From the NCBI RefSeq assembly GCF_040610475.1, contig NZ_JBEXMJ010000005.1:328479-392478 (forward strand): a stretch of 64,000 nucleotides of DNA, given 5' to 3'. The stretch is from Actinopolymorpha sp. NPDC004070. GTDB lineage: Bacteria; Actinomycetota; Actinomycetes; Propionibacteriales; Actinopolymorphaceae. Numbering within the stretch: the first letter of the stretch is position 1; the number at the start of each line of letters is the position of its first letter. Of the stretch, positions 51,039-59,941 are shown piece by piece. Under the pieces are notes generated by a model that saw only the letters and a program-made list of their open reading frames with translations, had not been told where the DNA came from and searched no databases. The position numbers and the translations under genes are program-made.

Positions 51039-51635
51039 CTACTGGTCGCCGGGCGGTGTCTGGGACGGGGTGCCCAGCGCGCCGAAGTCGATCGCCGGTG
51101 CGGCGCGCACCTGCGCCTCCTCGACCTCGAAGTACTCCGCCTTCTCGAAGCCGCAGCGGGCGGCCAGCAGGCTGGAGGGGAACGCCCCGACGCGGGTGTT
51201 GTACGCCCGTACGTTCGCGTTGTAGAAGCGCCGACCGGCCGCGATCCGGTCCTCGGTCTCGGCGACCTGCCGCTGCAGGTCCGCGAACTCCTCGTCCTTC
51301 CCGAGCGCCGGGTGCCGGTCGGCCACCGCGAACAGCCGCCGCAGCGCCTCCGCGAGCGCTGCTTCGCGGCCGGCCCGTAGGGACAGGTCGCCGCCACGCG
51401 CCGCCACGTCGGCCCGCCGGACGACCTCGTCGAACACCTCGGTCTCGCCGTGCTCGTGCGTACGCACCGAGGTGAGCAGGCCGGGCACCAGGTCGTACCG
51501 ACGGTGGAGTTCGACGTCCACCTGCCGCCAGGAGTCCTGGACGAGGTTGCGCTGGCTGACGAACCGGTTGTACGACACCACCCCGCCCGCGACAGCCAGC
51601 ACGACGAGGACGACGGCTGCGGCGATCCAGATCAC
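51039..51635 (-). CDS. LemA-family protein
   Basis: A 198-residue membrane-anchored protein. One N-terminal membrane helix (IAAAVVLVVLAVAGGVVSY, ~4-22) is followed by the LemA helical domain: YNRFVSQRNLVQDSWRQVDVELHRRYDLVPGLL, EDRIAAGRRFYNANVRAYNTRVGAFPSSLLA. The tail is variable. The function of LemA is unknown; it often accompanies TPM-domain proteins, not seen here. GAGG lies five bases before GTG 51635. Confidence 0.92.
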   Translation of the reverse strand: MIWIAAAVVLVVLAVAGGVVSYNRFVSQRNLVQDSWRQVDVELHRRYDLVPGLLTSVRTHEHGETEVFDEVVRRADVAARGGDLSLRAGREAALAEALRRLFAVADRHPALGKDEEFADLQRQVAETEDRIAAGRRFYNANVRAYNTRVGAFPSSLLAARCGFEKAEYFEVEEAQVRAAPAIDFGALGTPSQTPPGDQ

Positions 51636-51704
51636 GCGGACCTCGTTTCTGCGGCACGGCCGGACTCGTCCGGGACTGTGGGGCCGGGGCGAGACATGCC
51701 CTGA

Positions 51705-52250
51705 CTACCCCAGGCCGAGGTCGGTGAGTCCGTAGACGTACCGGTAGGGCAGCCCGGCCGCCTCGACCTTCGCCTGCGCACCGGTGCTCCGGTCGGCGAG
51801 GACGGCCACCGCGACGACCTCCGCGCCCGCCTCGCGCAGTGCCTCCACCGCGGTGAGCACCGACGAGCCGGTGGTCGAGGTGTCCTCCACCGCGAGCACC
51901 CGCCGGCCGGCCACGTCGGGTCCCTCGATCCGGCGCTGCAGGCCGTGCCGCTTCTCCTCCTTGCGGACGACGAACGCGTCCAGCCGCCGTCCCTGCGCCG
52001 CCGCCGCGTGCAGCATCGCGGTGGCCAACGGGTCGGCGCCGAGTGTCAGGCCGCCCACGGCGTCGAAGTCGAGGTCGCCGGTGAGCTCCAGCATCTGCCG
52101 TCCCACCAGCGGCGCGGCCGCACCGTCGAGAGTGATCCGGCGCAGGTCGATGTAGTAGTCGGCGGTCTTTCCCGACGACAACGTGACGGTCTCGCGCACG
52201 ATCGCCTTGGACGTGATCTGGTCGAGGAGTTGCGAACGCTCACTGGGCAC
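51705..52250 (-). CDS. pyrE: Orotate phosphoribosyltransferase
   Basis: A 181-residue enzyme that makes orotidine 5'-monophosphate from orotate and PRPP in pyrimidine synthesis. The short form begins with the SGKTADYYIDLRRITLDG region, followed by VGGLTLGADPLATAM, FVVRKEEKRHGLQRRIEGP and the PRPP loop VLAVEDTSTTGSSVL. GTG 52250 lies 7 bases after a minus-strand TAAGCT box (52258-52263), so the message is probably leaderless. Confidence 0.95.
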   Translation of the reverse strand: MPSERSQLLDQITSKAIVRETVTLSSGKTADYYIDLRRITLDGAAAPLVGRQMLELTGDLDFDAVGGLTLGADPLATAMLHAAAAQGRRLDAFVVRKEEKRHGLQRRIEGPDVAGRRVLAVEDTSTTGSSVLTAVEALREAGAEVVAVAVLADRSTGAQAKVEAAGLPYRYVYGLTDLGLG

Positions 52251-52257
52251 GGCGGCA

Positions 52258-52263
52258 AGCTTA
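52258..52263 (-). promoter_or_regulatory. -10 box (TAAGCT) of the leaderless pyrE gene
   Basis: Minus-strand TAAGCT lies 7 bases before GTG 52250. It fixes the choice of start and implies no attenuator leader upstream of pyrE. Confidence 0.45.
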
Positions 52264-52338
52264 GGACACGCGCCGCGCCTGTCCTTGTGGAGACGGGTCA
52301 ATGGAAGTGCCCAGTGGAGGGGCTCTCGGCGGAGTGGC

Positions 52339-53112
52339 TCAGCGCCGGCGCATCCGCACACCGCGGGCGGCGACCCGCACCAACGGCCGCGGCGCGTACC
52401 TCGCCGCACCGGCGACCACCTGGTAGCGGGTCGTCGGCACCACCACCGGGCCGGGCCGGCCGGAGTCCAGGTGACGCAGGCTGGCGTCGACCACCTCGGA
52501 GGCGGTCAGCCACATGAAGTTCGGCAGCCCCCGAACCCGCAGGCCGGACCGCTGGTGGAACTCCGTCCGCACATAGCCCGGGCACACCGCGAACGCGCGG
52601 ACGCCGGTGCCCACCAGGTCGTTCGCGACGCCCTCGGTGAAGGTCGTGACCCACGCCTTCGCCGCGCCGTAGGTGCCGTAGGGCACGAACCCGGCGACGC
52701 TGGAGACGTTGATCACCGCGCCGGTACGACGGGCCAGCATGCCGGGCAGGGCGGCCTTGGTGAGCCGCAGCACCGCGACGACGAGGACGTCGAGGAGGCG
52801 TTCCTCGTCGTCGGAGCTGCTGTCGAGGAATCCTTCCCCCATGCCGTAGCCGGCGTTGTTGACCAGCAGGTCGACGTGGGGTTCGCCGGTGCGCAGGCGT
52901 TCCTCGACCGTACGAAGCTCGGCCTTGTCGGCGAGGTCCGCGGGCAGGACCTCGCACTTCACCCCGAACCGGCCGGAGAGCTCGGTGGCGAGGGATCCCA
53001 GCCTGGACCGGTCGCGGGCGACGAGCACGAGGTCGAAACCGCGGCCGGCGAGCGCCTCGGCGTAGGCACGGCCGAGACCGGCGGTGGGTCCGGTGACGAG
53101 AGCGGTGGGCAT
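52339..53112 (-). CDS. Short-chain dehydrogenase/reductase
   Basis: A 257-residue classical-type SDR. The cofactor motif is TGPTAGLGRAYAEAL, then ADLADK, LLVNNAGYGMGEGF, the catalytic Ser in INVSSVAGF, and YGTYGAAKAW with the Tyr-Lys pair. PGYVRTEF follows. An Arg in VARDRSRL suggests NADP preference. The tail resembles mycobacterial lipid-associated SDRs. It lies 12 bases after the upstream membrane-protein gene, so the two are likely cotranscribed. The substrate is unknown. Confidence 0.9.
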   Translation of the reverse strand: MPTALVTGPTAGLGRAYAEALAGRGFDLVLVARDRSRLGSLATELSGRFGVKCEVLPADLADKAELRTVEERLRTGEPHVDLLVNNAGYGMGEGFLDSSSDDEERLLDVLVVAVLRLTKAALPGMLARRTGAVINVSSVAGFVPYGTYGAAKAWVTTFTEGVANDLVGTGVRAFAVCPGYVRTEFHQRSGLRVRGLPNFMWLTASEVVDASLRHLDSGRPGPVVVPTTRYQVVAGAARYAPRPLVRVAARGVRMRRR

Positions 53113-53123
53113 GATCTCCGTAC

Positions 53124-53711
53124 TCAGACGCGCAGGCGCCGGGCCGTGGCGAACCATGGACGGGCGGCCGGCAGCCACAGCAGCACGGCGGCGACCGTGC
53201 CGGTGGCGAGCAGGGCGAGCCCCACGATGGACAGGCCGGTCAGGACGGTGTTGAAGACGTTCGCGACCGCGAGGACCGTCGCGGCGGTGCGGGCCCAGGA
53301 CTTGCCCTTGCCGTTCATCACCGCCATCAGGATCCACAGCGCCACGGCCACCGCGCCGAGCACGACGAACAGCGTCAGGCTGGTGTTGACAGTGGCGTCG
53401 ATCTTCTCGGGGGTGAGCGGCTGCTTCTGCCCGCGCAGCATGTCGCGGGCGTCGTTGGCGAGCCGGTCGCGGGAGCCGAACACGGCGATGGCGGACACCG
53501 CGGACAGCGCCGCGCCGACATACATGAGGTAGACCGCGATCTGGACGACCCGGGGACGCTCCGTCGGCCGCGCGGACGCGTCCTCCTCGGCGCGTGGCCA
53601 GCTGGGCATCGGAGGGATCCCGGACATGCCCGAGGTCCCGGACGTGCCCGAGGTCCCGGACGTGCCAGAGGTCCCGGACGTGCCGGGCCCGGGTGAGTGC
53701 GTCTCGCTCAT
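53124..53711 (-). CDS. Membrane protein with a Thr-Ser-Gly repeat N-terminus
   Basis: A 195-residue protein. The first ~28 residues are a run of Gly-Thr-Ser repeats. Four hydrophobic segments follow at about 59-77, 115-133, 144-160 and 165-185 (VVQIAVYLMYVGAALSAVSAI, LTLFVVLGAVAVALWILMAVM, ATVLAVANVFNTVL, GLALLATGTVAAVLLWL). Similar four-segment proteins are common in actinobacteria without known function. The start has CAGGAGG upstream. The repeat is encoded by an 18-bp tandem array. Confidence 0.75.
   Translation of the reverse strand: MSETHSPGPGTSGTSGTSGTSGTSGTSGMSGIPPMPSWPRAEEDASARPTERPRVVQIAVYLMYVGAALSAVSAIAVFGSRDRLANDARDMLRGQKQPLTPEKIDATVNTSLTLFVVLGAVAVALWILMAVMNGKGKSWARTAATVLAVANVFNTVLTGLSIVGLALLATGTVAAVLLWLPAARPWFATARRLRV
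53621..53687. repeat. 18-bp tandem repeat at the start of the membrane-protein gene
   Basis: The unit CGGAC(A/G)TGCC(C/A)GAGGTCC is repeated at 53621-53638, 53639-53656 and 53657-53674, with a partial fourth copy to 53687. It encodes the Thr-Ser-Gly repeats in frame, so copy number could change by slippage. Confidence 0.8.
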
Positions 53712-53921
53712 GCGGACCTCCTGGTCGTGTGTCCCCATCCTCGCCGACACCTGTTCGCGTACCGACTGCCACCTTGCCATCGGCAAGGGTCGCGGCGCGC
53801 GACCGACCCCGGACGGCATCCCGCTCACACCGGCCGGGGTAGGCGGCCGGGGCCGCCGGCGGCGGTCGCCGGTGCGTTCCGGCGGTGTTCTCGCAGTGTT
53901 CCGGCAGTAAGGTCGGTGACC

Positions 53922-55100
53922 GTGACGCACCCACGGATGGCCGCTCGCCTGCAGGGGCTCGGGACGACGATCTTCGCAGAGATGTCGGCGCTCGCGCTGC
54001 GAACCTCCTCGATCAACCTCGGCCAGGGTTTCCCCGACACCGACGGCCCGACCCCGATGCTGGACGCCGCGGTCGACGCGATCCGGTCCGGCGAGCACAA
54101 CCAGTACCCACCGGGCATCGGCATCGCCGCCCTGCGCGAGGCGGTGTCCGCGCACCAGCGCCGCTTCTACGGCCTGGAGTACGACCCCGACACCGAGGTG
54201 CTCGTCACCGCGGGCGCGACCGAGGCGATCGCGGCCGCGTTGCTGGCCCTGGTCGAGCCGGGCGACGAGGTGGTCGCACTGGAGCCGTACTACGACTCCT
54301 ACGCGGCCGGGATCGCGATGGCCGGCGGCCGGCGCGTGCCGGTCACGTTGCGGGCGCCGGACTTCCGGCTGGACGTCGACGCGCTGCGCGCCGCGGTCAC
54401 CTCGCGCACCAAGCTGCTGCTCGTCAACTCACCACACAACCCGACCGGCACCGTGCTCACCGCGGACGAGCTGGCCGCGATCGCCGAGCTGGCCGTCGAG
54501 CGCGACCTGCTGGTGGTGACCGACGAGGTGTACGAGCACCTGTCCTACGACGGCGCGCCGCACATCCCACTCGCCACGTACCCCGGTATGCGCGAGCGCA
54601 CCGTGACCATCTCCAGCGCCGGGAAGACGTTCGCCGTCACCGGCTGGAAGATCGGCTGGGTCTGTGCCACATCGCCGCTGGTGGCCGCGGTGCGCACCGC
54701 CAAGCAGTTCCTCACCTACGTCTCCGGCGGGCCGTTCCAGCCGGCGGTCGCGCAGGCGCTGGCGTTCGGCGACGACTACTACGACGGCCTGCGGTCGTCC
54801 CTGCAGGGCAAGCGGGACCTGCTCAGCGAAGGTCTGTCCTCGCTCGGGCTGGACGTGTTCGTCCCGGGTGGGACGTACTTCGTCACCACCGACGTACGCC
54901 CCCTCGGCTACGACGACGGCGTGGAGTTCTGCCGGATGCTGCCCGAACGCTGCGGCGTGGTCGCCATCCCGCACGAGGTGTTCTACGACGACAAGCAGGC
55001 CGGGCGCCCTCTGGTGCGCTGGGCGTTCTGCAAGCGGGACGAGGTGTTGTCCGAAGCGGTCGAACGCCTGCGGTCCGGGCTGAGCGGCAGGCGGCGGTAG
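53922..55100 (+). CDS. Class I/II PLP-dependent aminotransferase
   Basis: A 392-residue fold-type I aminotransferase. INLGQGFPDTDGP near the N-terminus, AGATEAIAAAL, LLLVNSPHNPTGTVL, VVTDEVYEHLSYDG and the PLP-Lys motif SSAGKTFAVTGWKIGW are clear. It matches the group annotated as DapC (N-succinyldiaminopimelate aminotransferase) or kynurenine/methionine aminotransferase in actinobacteria (Rv0858c-like); sequence alone does not choose. TAAGGT at 53908-53913 lies 8 bases before GTG 53922, suggesting a leaderless start. Confidence 0.87.
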   Translation: MTHPRMAARLQGLGTTIFAEMSALALRTSSINLGQGFPDTDGPTPMLDAAVDAIRSGEHNQYPPGIGIAALREAVSAHQRRFYGLEYDPDTEVLVTAGATEAIAAALLALVEPGDEVVALEPYYDSYAAGIAMAGGRRVPVTLRAPDFRLDVDALRAAVTSRTKLLLVNSPHNPTGTVLTADELAAIAELAVERDLLVVTDEVYEHLSYDGAPHIPLATYPGMRERTVTISSAGKTFAVTGWKIGWVCATSPLVAAVRTAKQFLTYVSGGPFQPAVAQALAFGDDYYDGLRSSLQGKRDLLSEGLSSLGLDVFVPGGTYFVTTDVRPLGYDDGVEFCRMLPERCGVVAIPHEVFYDDKQAGRPLVRWAFCKRDEVLSEAVERLRSGLSGRRR

Positions 55101-55121
55101 CGGGCTGGCCCAGCACGTGCC

Positions 55122-56105
55122 CTATCCGGCCGGGCCGTCGGCGTACAGGCGGGTGACCTCGGCGGCGCTGCGCACCATCAGGTCGCGCAGCTCCGGCGGC
55201 TCCAGCACCTCCAGGTCCGGCCCGAACCGGAAGAACTCCATCCGCGCATGGGTGGGCGTCTCGATCGGCAGCGTCGCCCGCACCCAGCCGTGCTCGTCCG
55301 GCGGCCCGGCGGTCTCCCGCAGCGCCCGGGCCGCGTGCGGGCCGAGGTAATAGGGCACGAGGTCGCGGGCCAGCGGCGACAACCGCACCACCGCCTCGGC
55401 GTGGAACAGCCGGGCGCGGTAGTCCTCGGCCCAGGACGCCCAGTAGGTGGCGAGGTCGAAGTCGCCGGCGCGTTCGAAGCGGTCCGGCCGCTGGGTGAGT
55501 GAGCGGATCCGGCCGACGCGGTAACTGCGGAAGTCCCCGTCGACGCGGGCCGCGACGTACCAGACCCCCGTCTTGAGAACCAGGCCGTACGGCTCGAGCA
55601 CGCGGGTGACCTCCTCCCGTCCCCACGGCTCGTAGCGCACCTCCACCAGGTGCTGGTTCCAGACCGCCTCGGCCAGCGCGGCCAGGTGCTCGGGGCTTTC
55701 CACCTCGCGGAACCAGTTCGGCGCGTCCAGGTGGAACCGCTCCCGGATCCGGCCGGCGCGTGAGCGCAGCTCCGGCGGCAGCGCGGCCAGCAGCTTCACC
55801 TGCGCGGCCGCGAGCACCGAGCCGAGGCCGAGCTCGGCCGCCGCGTCGTCGGGAATGCCGGCGAACAGCGACTCCGCCTCGTCGCCGGTCAGCCCGGTGA
55901 GGCGGGTCCGGAATCCGCCCAGCAGCTGGTAGCCGCCGGCCGGGCCGCGGTCGGCGTAGACGGGGACGCCCGCCGCCGACAGCGACTCGACGTCGCGGTA
56001 GACGGTGCGGACCGAGACCTCCAGCTCCCTGGCCAGATCGGGGGCGGTCATCCGGCCACGGGTCTGGAGCAGGAGCAGGAGGGACAGCAGTCGGCTGGCG
56101 CGCAC
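55122..56105 (-). CDS. WYL-domain transcriptional regulator (YafY type)
   Basis: A 327-residue regulator. An N-terminal HTH (RLLSLLLLLQTRGRMTAPDLARELEVSVRTVYRDVESL, ~4-45) with its wing (GVPVYADRGPAGGYQLLGG) is followed by a helical linker. The WYL domain lies at ~140-235 (VEVRYEPWG, GLVLKTGVWYVAARVDGDFRSYRVGRI), then a WCX extension. WYL proteins sense nucleic acid or nucleotide ligands in several systems. AAGGGAG lies five to eight bases before GTG 56105. It is divergent from DUF3224, and a palindrome-like site lies between. Confidence 0.88.
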   Translation of the reverse strand: MRASRLLSLLLLLQTRGRMTAPDLARELEVSVRTVYRDVESLSAAGVPVYADRGPAGGYQLLGGFRTRLTGLTGDEAESLFAGIPDDAAAELGLGSVLAAAQVKLLAALPPELRSRAGRIRERFHLDAPNWFREVESPEHLAALAEAVWNQHLVEVRYEPWGREEVTRVLEPYGLVLKTGVWYVAARVDGDFRSYRVGRIRSLTQRPDRFERAGDFDLATYWASWAEDYRARLFHAEAVVRLSPLARDLVPYYLGPHAARALRETAGPPDEHGWVRATLPIETPTHARMEFFRFGPDLEVLEPPELRDLMVRSAAEVTRLYADGPAG

Positions 56106-56204
56106 CTTCGCTCCCTTCCGGCGCCTGCCCACTGAGCCTGCGCCGTTCGCTGGTCCCCGCGGTCTCGCGTTCTCCCCGCGGTGCGTTGGAATCTTCTCGT
56201 ACTT

Positions 56205-56225
56205 ACCTGACAGTAGTTGACAGGT
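56205..56225. promoter_or_regulatory. Imperfect palindrome between the WYL and DUF3224 genes
   Basis: ACCTG (56205-56209) and CAGGT (56221-56225) flank an 11-base centre, with inner symmetry at two more positions. The site lies in the divergent promoter region, ~100 bases from the WYL start and ~73 from the DUF3224 start, and is a likely binding site for the WYL protein. Confidence 0.4.
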
Positions 56226-56297
56226 ATACCGGCGAGGGTTGGCCGCGTGCCCGACCGTGGGCATGAGCATCCCGACGAACCAGGGAGAAACCCACCC

Positions 56298-56792
56298 ATG
56301 TCGAACGCCTCGACGCCCGCCACTGCGAGCTCGGCCGCCACTCCGAGCTCCCCCACCGACCCGAACGCGAGCACGGAAGCAGACGGCACGTTCGCCTACA
56401 CCTCGTGGGAGGAGACCCAGCCGGAGCCGGGCGAGGAGCTTCCGCGGGTGGCACACGCGTACACGGCCAACACGTTCACCGGCGCGATCGACGGGACCGG
56501 CAGGGCCCACCACGTGATGTTCTACGGGCCGGGCGAGGGCCAGTGGGGAGCCGGCCGCTACCACGGCTACGAGAAGGTGGCCGGCACGGTCGCCGGCCGG
56601 ACAGGCACCTTCGTCCTCGCCCACGACGGCGGGTTCGCCGACACCACGGTGCGCGCGGACTGGACTGTGGTGCCCGGGTCGGCCACCGGGGAGCTCGCCG
56701 GACTGTGCGGACGAGGAAGCTTCGTCGCCGAGCAGGGTGTCGGCGCGGTGGAGTACACCTTCGACTACGCCTTCGACGACCAGCAGCAGTGA
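56298..56792 (+). CDS. DUF3224-family protein
   Basis: A 164-residue protein. A ~35-residue Ala/Ser/Thr/Pro-rich start precedes the conserved domain: GTFAYTSWEETQP, AYTANTFTGAIDGTGRAHHVMFYG, TGTFVLAHDGGFADTTVRADWTVVPGSATGELAGLCGRGSFVAE and the final YTFDYAFD. The all-beta pattern fits the allene-oxide-cyclase-like fold predicted for DUF3224. Such genes are often next to WYL or other small regulators. GGGAG lies upstream of the ATG. It is first of three rightward genes with short gaps. Confidence 0.83.
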   Translation: MSNASTPATASSAATPSSPTDPNASTEADGTFAYTSWEETQPEPGEELPRVAHAYTANTFTGAIDGTGRAHHVMFYGPGEGQWGAGRYHGYEKVAGTVAGRTGTFVLAHDGGFADTTVRADWTVVPGSATGELAGLCGRGSFVAEQGVGAVEYTFDYAFDDQQQ

Positions 56793-56818
56793 CCCCGACG
56801 GAGCAAAGGAGCCCCGTG

Positions 56819-57526
56819 ATGAACGACACCGTCCGGCCCGAGTCGGCCGCCGGCACCGAATCCGCCACCCAGTTGTACGACGCCAGCACGGCCCGGATCG
56901 CAGCCCTCGTTCGCGACGCGGACCCGAGCACGCCCGTCGACGCCTGCCCGGGCTGGACCGTGGAGCAACTGGTCGCGCACCTGGCGGGCGGTCTCGGCGA
57001 CTTCCTGGCCCGCCGGTTCGACCTGGCCCCCGGCGACGACTTCGGGGAGCGGACCGTGCGCGAACGTCGCGGGCAGGCCGTGGCCGAGTCGCTCGCGGAG
57101 TGGGAACGCCACCGAGCCGAAGCCGGCGACCTGCTCGCCTCGCCGATGGGCGGTGTGCTCGTCGCCGAGGTCGTCTCCCACGAACAGGACCTGCGAACCG
57201 CGCTGGGGCGACCCGGCGCGCGCACCGACCCCGGCGTCCGGGTCGGGCTGACCAGGCCGCTGGAGCAGATCGACCAGCGCCTGCGGGAGTCCGGCGGTCC
57301 GGCCGTCCGGCTGATGATCGACGACGAGAAGGAGCACCGGACCATCGGAGAAGGCGAGCCGGTCGCCACGCTGCGCGTCTCGGCGTACGACCTGCTGCGC
57401 ACCATCGGTGGTCGACGTACGCACGACCAGGCGCGCGCTCTGGACTGGGACGGCGACGCCGAGGCGGCGCTGGACTCGCTGACCCTGTTCGGGAGCTTCC
57501 GCGACACTCCCTTGCGGGGCGAGTAG
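56819..57526 (+). CDS. MDMPI/DinB-like family protein (TIGR03083 type)
   Basis: A 235-residue actinobacterial protein with the four-helix DinB-like metal-binding fold. The signature CPGWTVEQLVAHLAGGLGDF holds the first His, and VSHEQDLRTALGRPG holds the second His site. These proteins are related to mycothiol-dependent maleylpyruvate isomerase and may use mycothiol, but the substrate is unknown. AAGGAG is five to eight bases upstream; ATG 56819 is preferred over GTG 56816. It lies 26 bases after the DUF3224 gene. Confidence 0.82.
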   Translation: MNDTVRPESAAGTESATQLYDASTARIAALVRDADPSTPVDACPGWTVEQLVAHLAGGLGDFLARRFDLAPGDDFGERTVRERRGQAVAESLAEWERHRAEAGDLLASPMGGVLVAEVVSHEQDLRTALGRPGARTDPGVRVGLTRPLEQIDQRLRESGGPAVRLMIDDEKEHRTIGEGEPVATLRVSAYDLLRTIGGRRTHDQARALDWDGDAEAALDSLTLFGSFRDTPLRGE

Positions 57527-57580
57527 TCCGGCCAGGGCCGGGCGAGTCGAAGTCCGGGACACCGGAGAAGGAGTGGAGTC

Positions 57581-58699
57581 ATGGCACTCGAGTTCGGGCG
57601 GGAGCAGGTGCTGGCGTACCGCGCCGCCGCGCAGGGCCTGGACCGGTCCACCGACGACCCGGACAAGCTGGCTGTGTTCGACCTCGGTGTGCAGCACAGC
57701 GCCGCGCACACCGCCCGGCTGGCCCTGTCGGCCCGGTTGCCCGACGGCGACGAGGACCCGTTCGCCGACGGGAGCGCGTACGCGGTGTTGTGGTCGGTAC
57801 GCGGCGCTCCTCACCTGCACCGGCGCGCCGACCTCACCCACCTGGCCCGGGCACTGTGGCCCCGCGGCGAGGCGGACGCACACTCCCGGCTGGCCGCCGA
57901 ACGCAAGCCGCTCAAGGAGGCGGGCATCGGCTCGCTGGAGGCGTTCGCCACGGCGGCGAAGGTGCTGCGGTCGGTGGTGACCAGGCCGATGCCGAAGGGC
58001 GAGGTGAGCTCGGCCGTCACCGAGAAGCTGCCGGACGCGTACTCCTACGACTGCCGGAGCTGCAAGGCCCGCCACGTCTACGGCGGGCTGCTGCAGCACG
58101 TCGGCCTGCCCGCCGGCGTACGCCAGGAGTTCGACACGTCCCCTCCGGTGCTGGCGCCGCTGGAGAAGCGGCCCGCGGTGCCCACCAAGCCGGCCGGCAC
58201 CGCCGATGTCGTCCGTGCGTACCTCCGGTTGCACGGTCCGGCGACGGCCGCCGACGCGGCGAGCTACTTCGGCACCTCCCAGGCGGAGCTCCGGCACAGC
58301 TGGCCGGACGGACTGGTCGAGGTTCGCGCCGACGGGCGGAAGTGCTGGCTGCCCGAGGAGGACCTCGCCGCGTTGCGCGGTGCGTCCGCGCCGGACCACG
58401 TACGGCTGCTGCCGCCGCTGGACCCGTTCCTGCAGTCGCGCGACCGCGACCTGCTCGTCCCCGACCCGGCGCGGCAGAAGGAGGTCTGGAAGATCCTCGG
58501 CAACCCCGGTGCCGTCCTGGTCCGCGGTGACGTCGCCGGAGTGTGGCGGGCGAGGACGGCGGGCCGGAAGCGGCTGGCGGTGACGGTGCGGGGATTCGGC
58601 CGGATCAGCAGGACCGAGCGGGCACTGCTCGCGGAGGAGGCCGAGCGGATGGCCGGCGTCCGCGGACTCACGGAGGCTGCCGTGACGTACGAGACCTGA
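57581..58699 (+). CDS. Winged-helix DNA-binding protein (HTH_42, AlkZ-like)
   Basis: A 372-residue protein of the HTH_42 superfamily that includes the DNA glycosylases AlkZ and YcaQ. The tandem winged-helix layout can be followed from ADLTHLARALWPRGEADAH through VVRAYLRLHGPATAADAASYFGTSQAEL and LLPPLDPFLQSRDRDLLVPDPARQKEVWKILGNPGAVLVRGDVAGVWRAR. The catalytic Q-x-Q/D motif of characterised members is not clearly present near GVQHSAAHTARL, so glycosylase activity is uncertain. A CRSCKARH pair of Cys is a further oddity. It is 54 bases after the MDMPI gene. Confidence 0.8.
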   Translation: MALEFGREQVLAYRAAAQGLDRSTDDPDKLAVFDLGVQHSAAHTARLALSARLPDGDEDPFADGSAYAVLWSVRGAPHLHRRADLTHLARALWPRGEADAHSRLAAERKPLKEAGIGSLEAFATAAKVLRSVVTRPMPKGEVSSAVTEKLPDAYSYDCRSCKARHVYGGLLQHVGLPAGVRQEFDTSPPVLAPLEKRPAVPTKPAGTADVVRAYLRLHGPATAADAASYFGTSQAELRHSWPDGLVEVRADGRKCWLPEEDLAALRGASAPDHVRLLPPLDPFLQSRDRDLLVPDPARQKEVWKILGNPGAVLVRGDVAGVWRARTAGRKRLAVTVRGFGRISRTERALLAEEAERMAGVRGLTEAAVTYET

Positions 58700-58813
58700 C
58701 ATACCCGATGGATCCCGCGAAAGCCGGGCACCCGGTGGACCGGGAATAGACCCGCGGCACACATCGCTGAAGCAGATCAGTTGAAGGTTGAACGATCTAG
58801 GGAGGCGGCAGCC

Positions 58814-59941
58814 GTGCAGTTCGGCATCTTCACCGTCGGCGACGTGACCGTGGACCCCGCCACCGGCCGGGCGCCGACCGAGCACGAGCGCATCAAGGCG
58901 ATGACCGCCATCGCGCTCAAGGCCGAGGAGGTCGGGCTCGACGTCTTCGCCACCGGCGAGCACCACAACCCGCCGTTCGTGCCGTCCTCCCCCACCACGA
59001 TGCTGGGCTGGATCGCAGCCCGTACGACCAAGCTCGTCCTGTCCACGTCGACCACGCTGATCACCACGAACGACCCGGTGAAGATCGCCGAGGACTTCGC
59101 GATGCTGCAGCACCTGGCCGACGGCCGGGTGGACCTCATGCTCGGCCGCGGCAACACCGGGCCGGTCTACCCGTGGTTCGGGCAGGACATCCGGCAGGGC
59201 ATCCCGCTGGCGGTGGAGAACTACGCGCTGCTGCACCGGCTGTGGCGGGAGGACGTCGTCGACTGGGAGGGACGGTTCCGTACGCCGCTGCAGGGCTTCA
59301 CCTCCACGCCGCGACCGCTGGACGGCGTGCCGCCGTTCGTCTGGCACGGGTCGATCCGCAGCCCGGAGATCGCCGAGCAGGCCGCCTACTACGGAGACGG
59401 CTTCTTCGCCAACAACATCTTCTGGCCCAAGGACCACTTCCGCCGGCTCATCAACCTGTACCGCACGCGCTACGCCCACTACGGGCACGGCACACCGGAG
59501 CAGGCGATCGTCGGCCTGGGCGGGCAGGTGTTCATGCGGGCCAACTCCCAGGACGCGGTCCGTGAGTTCCGGCCGTACTTCGACAACGCGCCGGTCTACG
59601 GGCACGGGCCGTCACTGGAGGAGTTCACCCGTGAGACGCCGCTGACCGTCGGCAGCCCGCAGCAGGTCATCGAGAAGACGCTGACCTTCCGCGAGACGTT
59701 CGGCGACTACCAGCGCCAGTTGTTCCTGATGGACCACGCGGGCCTTCCGCTGAAGACGGTCCTGGAACAGCTCGACCTGCTCGGCGAACAGGTCGTGCCG
59801 GTACTGCGGGAGGAGTTCGCCAAGGGCCGTCCGGCCGGCGTGCCGGAGGCTCCCACGCACGCCTCCCTGCTCGCTCGCCGCGCCGCCGGTAGTGAGTCCG
59901 CCGAGAACACCGAGAACACCGCCGAGGAGTTGATCCCGTGA
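58814..59941 (+). CDS. FMN-dependent luciferase-like monooxygenase (CE1758 family)
   Basis: A 375-residue monooxygenase that needs reduced FMN from a partner. It begins QFGIFTVGDVTVDPATGRAPTEHERIKAM, with FATGEHHNPPFVPSSPTTMLGWIAARTTKLVLSTSTTLITTNDPVKIAEDFAMLQHLADGR and MLGRGNTGPVYPWFGQD; these match the CE1758 group that pairs with a CE1759 FMN reductase. GTG 58814 has GGAGG eight bases upstream. It overlaps the reductase gene by four bases (GTGA). The substrate is unknown. A TTGAAGGTTGAAC stretch ~24 bases upstream may be a regulator site. Confidence 0.9.
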   Translation: MQFGIFTVGDVTVDPATGRAPTEHERIKAMTAIALKAEEVGLDVFATGEHHNPPFVPSSPTTMLGWIAARTTKLVLSTSTTLITTNDPVKIAEDFAMLQHLADGRVDLMLGRGNTGPVYPWFGQDIRQGIPLAVENYALLHRLWREDVVDWEGRFRTPLQGFTSTPRPLDGVPPFVWHGSIRSPEIAEQAAYYGDGFFANNIFWPKDHFRRLINLYRTRYAHYGHGTPEQAIVGLGGQVFMRANSQDAVREFRPYFDNAPVYGHGPSLEEFTRETPLTVGSPQQVIEKTLTFRETFGDYQRQLFLMDHAGLPLKTVLEQLDLLGEQVVPVLREEFAKGRPAGVPEAPTHASLLARRAAGSESAENTENTAEELIP

